Origin: Candidatus Zixiibacteriota bacterium
GTDB taxonomy: Bacteria; Zixibacteria; MSB-5A5; DSPP01
Reading direction: 5' to 3'
DNA: 64,000 nucleotides
Assembly: GCA_022614805.1 (NCBI GenBank)
Contig: JAKEHY010000021.1
Span: 1-64,000, forward strand
The first letter of the stretch is position 1, and every line of letters starts with the position of its first letter. This document shows, piece after piece, positions 58,641-64,000 of this stretch. The notes under the pieces were generated by a model. The model made no database searches. It had not been told where the DNA came from and saw only the letters and a list, made by a program, of their open reading frames with translations. The position numbers and the translations under genes are program-made.

Positions 58641-60842
58641 TTACTTTTGCATCTTCGACAGCAGGATTTTGGCGGTATCTGAAAGCGGATTGCTTGTCAA
58701 AAGAAGCTTTTGGGTCTTTGAAAGGGAGTCGGCCACTTCCCTGATTTTGACATTGGAACGTTCATCCCCAATCCGGGCGAGCCCCTTTAAGATGGCGACC
58801 TTGACCGGCATCGTCTGCCCGCCGGTCTGGTCAATCAGACGCCGACCAAGCGGCGTGGTTGGGTCCAGAAGCCCGATGAGAAAATCCCGCGCCCGGCTGC
58901 CGCTTATGATGCTGACGGCATATATCACCGGGATGGCATCGTGAGAAGCGGGGTCGAAACGGGAAAAAAGAAAATCCAAGTCTTCCTCCCCGGCCGAATC
59001 GCTCATCGCCACAAAAGCCATCCGGCGGATTTCTTCGGAGGAGTCCAAGGCCAGCTTTTTCAAAAGCGGCAGCTTCCTCCGGCCGGGGAGTTTTTCCAGC
59101 GCTTTGACCGCCTCTTTGCGCAGCCGGAAGTCGGAATCGGCCGCCGGCATTTCCAGAACCGGCACGGCGGAGTCCTTGCGCAAATTGCCGAGAATGTGGA
59201 TGGCGTTGCGCAGCCGGTACCAGCTTTCCTCTTCCAAACTCCCTTCCGGTTTCCTTTTGTAGTTCGAGGGGTCGGCCAACAAGGTGGCCGCCACCACGAG
59301 CGAGTTGTTGCCGAGGTTGGACAAAATCTTCAAAACGTTCTGGCGGATAAAGCGGGAGGGGTGGGACATCTTTTCCGAAAGGGCCTGGGCTGTCTCCAAG
59401 GAGCCGATGGCGGATAAAATCTGCCGCACCCAGACCGCCCTTCCTCTTTCCTCCGTGTCCAGTTCGGAAATGAGCTTCTGGATGATTTCGGGCCGGTTCA
59501 GGTTATCCAACACCTTGCGGATGAGCAAGCTTCCCATAGGTTTCCCCGGCTCCTCCAGTTCCAGCCGGCCGGCCAAAAGCCCGAGCATCTCCCCCACGGG
59601 CTGGTAAAATTTCTTTTCTATGCAGAGTTCGGAGATGAGCAAAAGGGTTTCGGCAAACTCCAAGCTTTCCTTTTGTTCCACCACAAAGCCGACGAGGCGG
59701 CGGAGAAATATCAAAAACTGTTCCGGCTCGGAGGAAACGGTCGGTTCCAGCACCTTGCGGGCAGTGAGGTAAGCCCCCTGCCGGGCTTCCGCCAGAGGGG
59801 AAACCAAAGCATCGGCAATCGAGGCGAGATTATGCCCGACCACTTCTGGGCGGCGCAATTTGAGGCATTTGATGAAAAGGTCGGCATAGCGGGCGAGTTC
59901 TTCGGCGCTGATTCCTTCCAAAATCCGCTGCCCCAGATTTTCCAGCTCGCTGGTTATTTCCAGCTTCAGACGGGAGGAGACGTCGAGCGCCGACTCATAA
60001 AACGGTCGGGGGACTCTTTTGGAATCAAGATGGGACTTCAACCGGATCAAAAATTTATCTTTCTCCCGCGTTTTCAAGGCGGCGTTGACCAGAAAGCGGA
60101 ACGATTGCTGTTTGGAAGCCACCTCCTGCGGGGAAGTGAAATCGGCCGGCAGGGCGGTTTCCAAAAGAGTCAAAACCATCTGGTCGTTCATCCCCTCCAG
60201 AACGGCGAAGAGCCCCTCCTCCAGCACCTTCAACCGAAACTCGATGCCCCACTGCTCCAGCATCTCCTTTTGGCGGAGGAGGCCGCCGGAAACGAGCGCG
60301 GTCAGCAACTCCGGCCGGTTTTTCAACACCGCCTTGGCCATATGGCGGCAGGAAAAATCCTGCCGGTAGGCGGCCGAAAAGGAATTTTCAGTTTCCAGAA
60401 CGAGTTTGGCGGCCGGAGTGTCGGCCTCGATGGAAAGCACTTTTTTCTGCTGAAGGTAGTCCTTGAGAGGGACCCGCCGGGCCTGCGGCCCGAAAAGATG
60501 GCTTAAAAACAAAGCCAACTCGGTGGGGGAAAGGGTGTCGTGGAAAATGAAGTTGGAGACTTTCGATTCCCCCATAGCCCGGGAAAAATTGGAGGTGAAA
60601 ACAACCGCCAAAAGCGGAATGCCAGAAACCGAGACCGAATTTCCGGCCTGGGCCAAAACCAGCGACTGCCGCAGCCGGAACCATTTTTTGAAAAGGAAAA
60701 AGGGGCGCTCGCAGACGGAGGCAACCGTGGGGTGCTCCGGCTCGTACATTTTCAGCCGCCGGGCGGCGGTGTAACATTCCCGCACGATTTCCGTGCCAAG
60801 CTCCAGCAAATTCGGATTCTCTTCAGAAAAGACCGGCCGCAT
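58641..60842 (-). CDS. HEAT-repeat protein of unknown function
   Basis: 733 residues from the ATG at 60842 (GGAAG eight bases before it; a GTG three codons upstream is also possible). Mostly helical. The C-terminal half shows HEAT-like repeats ('IRQNVLKILSNLGNN', 'RLRNAIHILGNLRKDSAVPVL', 'RLRKEAVKALEKLPGRRKLPLLKKLALDSSEEIRRMAFVAMSDS'). The N-terminal part ('VRECYTAARRLKMYEPEHPTVASVCERPFFLF') recalls the long uncharacterised HEAT proteins of Deltaproteobacteria and FCB bacteria. No signal peptide. It probably acts as a scaffold; no partner is evident. The next 51 nt leads to the PQQ lipoprotein. Confidence 0.75.
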   Translation of the reverse strand: MRPVFSEENPNLLELGTEIVRECYTAARRLKMYEPEHPTVASVCERPFFLFKKWFRLRQSLVLAQAGNSVSVSGIPLLAVVFTSNFSRAMGESKVSNFIFHDTLSPTELALFLSHLFGPQARRVPLKDYLQQKKVLSIEADTPAAKLVLETENSFSAAYRQDFSCRHMAKAVLKNRPELLTALVSGGLLRQKEMLEQWGIEFRLKVLEEGLFAVLEGMNDQMVLTLLETALPADFTSPQEVASKQQSFRFLVNAALKTREKDKFLIRLKSHLDSKRVPRPFYESALDVSSRLKLEITSELENLGQRILEGISAEELARYADLFIKCLKLRRPEVVGHNLASIADALVSPLAEARQGAYLTARKVLEPTVSSEPEQFLIFLRRLVGFVVEQKESLEFAETLLLISELCIEKKFYQPVGEMLGLLAGRLELEEPGKPMGSLLIRKVLDNLNRPEIIQKLISELDTEERGRAVWVRQILSAIGSLETAQALSEKMSHPSRFIRQNVLKILSNLGNNSLVVAATLLADPSNYKRKPEGSLEEESWYRLRNAIHILGNLRKDSAVPVLEMPAADSDFRLRKEAVKALEKLPGRRKLPLLKKLALDSSEEIRRMAFVAMSDSAGEEDLDFLFSRFDPASHDAIPVIYAVSIISGSRARDFLIGLLDPTTPLGRRLIDQTGGQTMPVKVAILKGLARIGDERSNVKIREVADSLSKTQKLLLTSNPLSDTAKILLSKMQK

Positions 60843-60892
60843 AAGCCCCACTTCCGACTGCCGTTAAGTTCGAATAAATCGATGCCTGAAGA

Positions 60893-62005
60893 TTAGAACC
60901 GGAAGGCCAAAACCCGTCTGCCGGTCGTGGCAAGAAACAGGGTGTTCCCTTCGAGAACCGGCCGGCCGACCAGCCCACCGGGGATGCGCCGCTCCCATAA
61001 AATTTCACCGTTCGCTTCCGACAGGGCCAAAAACCGCCCTTCCACCGTTCCGACCAGCGCCGCGCCGCCGGCGGCCAGAAGCGGGGCGTTGACCAGGCTT
61101 TCCAGTTTTCGTTCCCACCGTTTTGCCCCGTCGGCGGCGCTGCAAGCGGTGACCGTGCCGGCTGTGGAAGCGTAAAAAACCAGCGAGTCTCCAAGGGCCA
61201 GCGAGCGGACTTTCCCATCCGTCTTGGCCTCCCAGAGAAGTTTTCCTTCACCGGTGGAAAAGCAGCAAACGGAGGAATCCCCCCCTCCGGCAAAGAGCCG
61301 GTCCCCTGCGGTTTCAAGACAGAGAAGTGCCGCCGGCCGCTTTTGCGAATGAACGATTTTTCCATTTGCAATAGCATTCAGTTTTCCTTCAAAATCGGCC
61401 AGGTAGAAAAAGGTATCCGCCGCCACCGGCGGACAGGACAGGGGTGCAAGTTGTTGATTCCACAAGGGTTTTCCGTTATCGGCTCGCAGAGCATATACCC
61501 ACCCGCCCCTATTAATCGCAAGCACTGTGCCAGCCGGGTCGGTTTCCCCCCTTTTTAGTATCGGCACTTCGCCGGCTTCGTTTAAAGCGAACCGCCACTC
61601 GGTTTCCCCCTCCACCAGTGAATAGGAAATAAGCTCCCCGCTGCCCGATTCTTCGGCGATGAGGAGGTTTTCCCGCCCGTCGAAAACCACCCCGGCGGTG
61701 ACGCCGGAGATGTCATACACCCCCAGTCTTTTTCCCGTGCCCTTGTTCACAAACCAGACCGAGCGGTTCTTTAGCGGTACGGCCAAAAGACTGCCAAAGG
61801 AAACCATCGGGGCCGAAGGCGCAGCCGAAAGCTTGAGGCTCCAAGCCAGATGCGGCTCTGTGGTGAAATCGGACCGGGTTTCAGCCGGCGGGGGAGGATG
61901 AAGAACGGCTGGCTGCAAAAACACCCGGTTGGCGCAGGAGGCCAAAAGAAAAGAGAAAACGGCAATTGCGCCCGGCCGCCTGTCAAAACCAAAACGAACT
62001 GTCAC
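60893..62005 (-). CDS. PQQ/BamB-type beta-propeller lipoprotein
   Basis: 370 residues starting at GTG. Lipobox LLASC (Cys24) in a somewhat basic signal. Seven or so beta-propeller blades with the Trp-docking pattern 'G..LWN', 'GKLLWEAKTDGKV', 'GAKRWERKLES', 'GEILWERRIPGG'. Similar to BamB of the barrel-assembly machine, though no BamB-specific sites are identifiable; could bind other periplasmic partners. The gene lies between the oligopeptidase and the HEAT protein, 50 nt from the latter. Confidence 0.82.
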   Translation of the reverse strand: MTVRFGFDRRPGAIAVFSFLLASCANRVFLQPAVLHPPPPAETRSDFTTEPHLAWSLKLSAAPSAPMVSFGSLLAVPLKNRSVWFVNKGTGKRLGVYDISGVTAGVVFDGRENLLIAEESGSGELISYSLVEGETEWRFALNEAGEVPILKRGETDPAGTVLAINRGGWVYALRADNGKPLWNQQLAPLSCPPVAADTFFYLADFEGKLNAIANGKIVHSQKRPAALLCLETAGDRLFAGGGDSSVCCFSTGEGKLLWEAKTDGKVRSLALGDSLVFYASTAGTVTACSAADGAKRWERKLESLVNAPLLAAGGAALVGTVEGRFLALSEANGEILWERRIPGGLVGRPVLEGNTLFLATTGRRVLAFRF

Positions 62006-62017
62006 CGTGCGGATGGA

Positions 62018-64000
62018 TTAATCGTTCATCCCCAGAACGTCCAAAACGAAAGCGTATTCGAAGGCGATTTCCTTCAGATAATCATACCGCCCGGAGGCGC
62101 CGCCATGCCCGGCTCCCATATTCATCTTCAAAAGAAGCCGGTTGTTTCCTTTTTTCAAAGCCCGCAATTTGGCCGTCCATTTGGCCGGTTCCCAATAGGC
62201 CACCCGGGGGTCGTTCAGACCGGCGGTGATTAACATGTTCGGATACTTTTTGGCCGCCACGTTGTCGTAGGGGGAATAGGACATCATATAGTCGTAAAAC
62301 TCCTTCTTGTTCGGATTCCCCCACTCTTCGTACTCGATGACGGTCAAGGGAATGGTCGCATCCAGCATTGTGTTGACCACGTCCACGAACGGCACCTTGG
62401 CCACGACGGCACGGAACAAATCGGGGCGCATATTCGTCACGGCTCCCATCAAAAGCCCGCCGGCGCTGCCGCCGGAGACGACCAGCCGGTCTTTGGAGGT
62501 GTATTTCTCCCCAACCAGATGCTCGGCGCAGGCGATAAAATCGGTAAACGTGTTTTTCTTTTTGAGCAATTTCCCATCCTCGTACCAGTACCGCCCCATT
62601 TCCCCGCCGCCGCGAATGTGGGGGATGGCGAAGACAAACCCCCGGTCGAGCAGGCTCAAGCGGTTGGAGTTGAAATTCGGGTCCATACTGAATCCGTAAG
62701 AACCGTAGCCGTAGAGGTAACAGAAGTTTTGGCCGTTTATTTGCATCCCTTTTTTATAAATGAGCGAAATCGGAATCTCCGTTCCATCCGGCGCTTCGGC
62801 CGAAATCCGTTCCGACTGATACAACTGCGGATTGTAGCCGCCCAATACCTCGGTTTGCTTTTTCAACTCCCGCCGGCGGGTGTCCATGTCGTAATCATAA
62901 ATCGAGTTGGGCGTAATCAGCGAAGTGTAATTAAAGCGCAAGACGTTCGTGTTGAAATCCGGATTTCCCGCCGCCGAGACCGTGTACACCGGTTCGGGAA
63001 ATTCGATGTAATGGAATTCGTCGGTGACGAAATTCATCACCCGCAGCTGCTTGTATCCCCCTTTGCGCTCGGTCACGACGAGATGGTCTTTGAAGGCATC
63101 CGCGTCGTCCACTTTCACGTCGGGACGGTGGGGCAAAACGTCTTTCCAATTGGCCTTGGACGGATCAGAAACCGGCGCTTCCACCAGCCTGAAGTTTTTG
63201 GCGTTGTCATTGGTGACGATATAAAACTTCTCATCGTGGTGATCCACCATATACTCCATTTCGTGCTGGCGGGGATGGACGACCTTGAACTCGCCGGCGG
63301 GCTCGCCCGCGTCGAGATACCATACCTCGGAGGTGGTGTTGCTCGACAAATTCATCATAATATACTTGCGGCTTCTGGTTTTCTCGAGTTCCAGATAAAA
63401 AGCGTCATCTTTTTCATGATAAACCAAAACGTCATTTTTCGGGTTATCCCCCAGAACGTGGCGGTAAAGCTTGTAGGGGCGCATCGCTTCATCGAGGGTG
63501 GTGTAGAAAAGCGTCTTGTCGTCGTTCCCCCACTCCACTGAATAATAGATGTCGGGGATTCGGTCGGACAGGAGCGCCCCGGTGGTCAAATCTTTCACCA
63601 GCAGGGTGAACTTTTCCGAGCCGGCCGTGTCGGTCGAAAAGGCCAAATAGCGGTGGTCGGGGCTTTGGGTATGCGTGCCGATTTTCATAAAGGAGTGCCC
63701 CGCCGCCAGTTCGTTGACGTCCAAGATCATTTCCTCGGCCGCTTCAAGGCTTCCTTTTTTCCGGCAGTAAATCGGGTATTGCTTCCCTTCTTCCGTGCGG
63801 CTGTAATAATAGTAGTCGTCGATTTTTTCGGGAACGGACAAATCGGTTTCCTTGATGCGGCCAAGCATCTCCTTGTACAGCTTTTCCTGAAACGCTTCGG
63901 TATGCTTCATCACCGCTTCCGTGTATTTGTTTTCCGCTTCGAGGTAGGAGATGACTTCCGGGTTCTCCCGGTTGCGCAGGTAGAAATAGTTATCCGTGCG
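62018..64000 (-). CDS. Oligopeptidase B-like serine peptidase (S9A), partial at right edge
   Basis: 660 codons are visible and the 5' end lies beyond the window: the reading frame stays open to 64000 and matches 'YFYLRNRENPEVISYLEAEN', the usual PtrB N-terminal block. The propeller domain carries 'HTQSPDHRYLAFSTDTAGSE' and 'YSVEWGNDDKTLFYTTLD'. The alpha/beta-hydrolase domain has the catalytic Ser in 'VVSGGSAGGLL', the Asp in 'GLNDPRVAYWEP' and His in 'GAGHGGASGRYD'. It cleaves small peptides after basic residues. No signal peptide could be checked because the start is missing. Confidence 0.94.
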   Translation of the reverse strand, partial: RTDNYFYLRNRENPEVISYLEAENKYTEAVMKHTEAFQEKLYKEMLGRIKETDLSVPEKIDDYYYYSRTEEGKQYPIYCRKKGSLEAAEEMILDVNELAAGHSFMKIGTHTQSPDHRYLAFSTDTAGSEKFTLLVKDLTTGALLSDRIPDIYYSVEWGNDDKTLFYTTLDEAMRPYKLYRHVLGDNPKNDVLVYHEKDDAFYLELEKTRSRKYIMMNLSSNTTSEVWYLDAGEPAGEFKVVHPRQHEMEYMVDHHDEKFYIVTNDNAKNFRLVEAPVSDPSKANWKDVLPHRPDVKVDDADAFKDHLVVTERKGGYKQLRVMNFVTDEFHYIEFPEPVYTVSAAGNPDFNTNVLRFNYTSLITPNSIYDYDMDTRRRELKKQTEVLGGYNPQLYQSERISAEAPDGTEIPISLIYKKGMQINGQNFCYLYGYGSYGFSMDPNFNSNRLSLLDRGFVFAIPHIRGGGEMGRYWYEDGKLLKKKNTFTDFIACAEHLVGEKYTSKDRLVVSGGSAGGLLMGAVTNMRPDLFRAVVAKVPFVDVVNTMLDATIPLTVIEYEEWGNPNKKEFYDYMMSYSPYDNVAAKKYPNMLITAGLNDPRVAYWEPAKWTAKLRALKKGNNRLLLKMNMGAGHGGASGRYDYLKEIAFEYAFVLDVLGMND

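Overview
The window looks like a chromosomal segment of an uncultured, GC-rich, diderm bacterium of the FCB (Fibrobacteres-Chlorobi-Bacteroidetes) type, possibly a candidate phylum such as Zixibacteria. That placement is inference. It rests on a FlgD/T9SS-like C-terminal sorting tail (48881-50020), dockerin-tailed secreted proteins, the bacterial 'alternative GlmU' type sugar nucleotidyltransferase, an omega subunit of the short Bacteroidetes-like form, many lipoproteins with clear lipoboxes, and many dispersed palindromic intergenic repeats. No 16S gene is present to settle it.

Layout. 1-12265 (minus): a type VI secretion (T6SS) operon read right to left: FHA-less TagH, TssJ, TssK, TssL, TssM, TagF, TssA, TssB, TssC, Hcp, TssE (cut by the window edge). 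Two copies of a dispersed repeat sit in its two largest gaps. TssF, TssG, ClpV, VgrG and PAAR are not seen and would have to lie left of position 1 or elsewhere. 12266-14760: repeats, a small membrane protein and a two-gene AT-rich island. 14769-20271 (plus): purD-purE-TPR-LemA, then a GlmU-like protein and galT. 20625-28108: an overlapping operon glgA-greA and three tandem paralogous GT-C type membrane glycosyltransferases. 28190: tRNA-Gly.

28464-40330 is the most unusual part. A PDZ/multi-TM/GAF histidine kinase, a receiver-PP2C phosphatase and an OmpR-type regulator are followed by two transcription units. Their predicted promoters share a conserved box with an 11-bp direct repeat and the same 17-nt spacing to the -10. 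The first unit holds three tandem copies of a small exported protein family, an Ig-like lipoprotein and a fourth copy fused to an outer-membrane-like domain. The second holds a TolB-like lipoprotein, a fatty-acid desaturase and another lipoprotein, then a strong terminator. I propose that the adjacent regulator controls both units as an envelope response; this is untested.

40461-46910: tRNA-Cys, cysteine synthase, a DUF1573 protein, a candidate free-standing small RNA (about 42500-42574), a dockerin protein and a large M4 metalloprotease with dockerin. 46970-53664 (minus): rtcB-archease, a sorting-tail secreted protein, a cytochrome b-c fusion with its Rieske protein, and leucyl aminopeptidase. 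53743-55378: a divergent HxlR/DUF1326 pair with foreign-looking base usage. 55585-64000 (minus): rpoZ, dnaK, hsp20, a HEAT-repeat protein, a PQQ-propeller lipoprotein and an oligopeptidase B-like enzyme cut by the right edge. No CRISPR array, insertion sequence, integrase or phage gene was seen.
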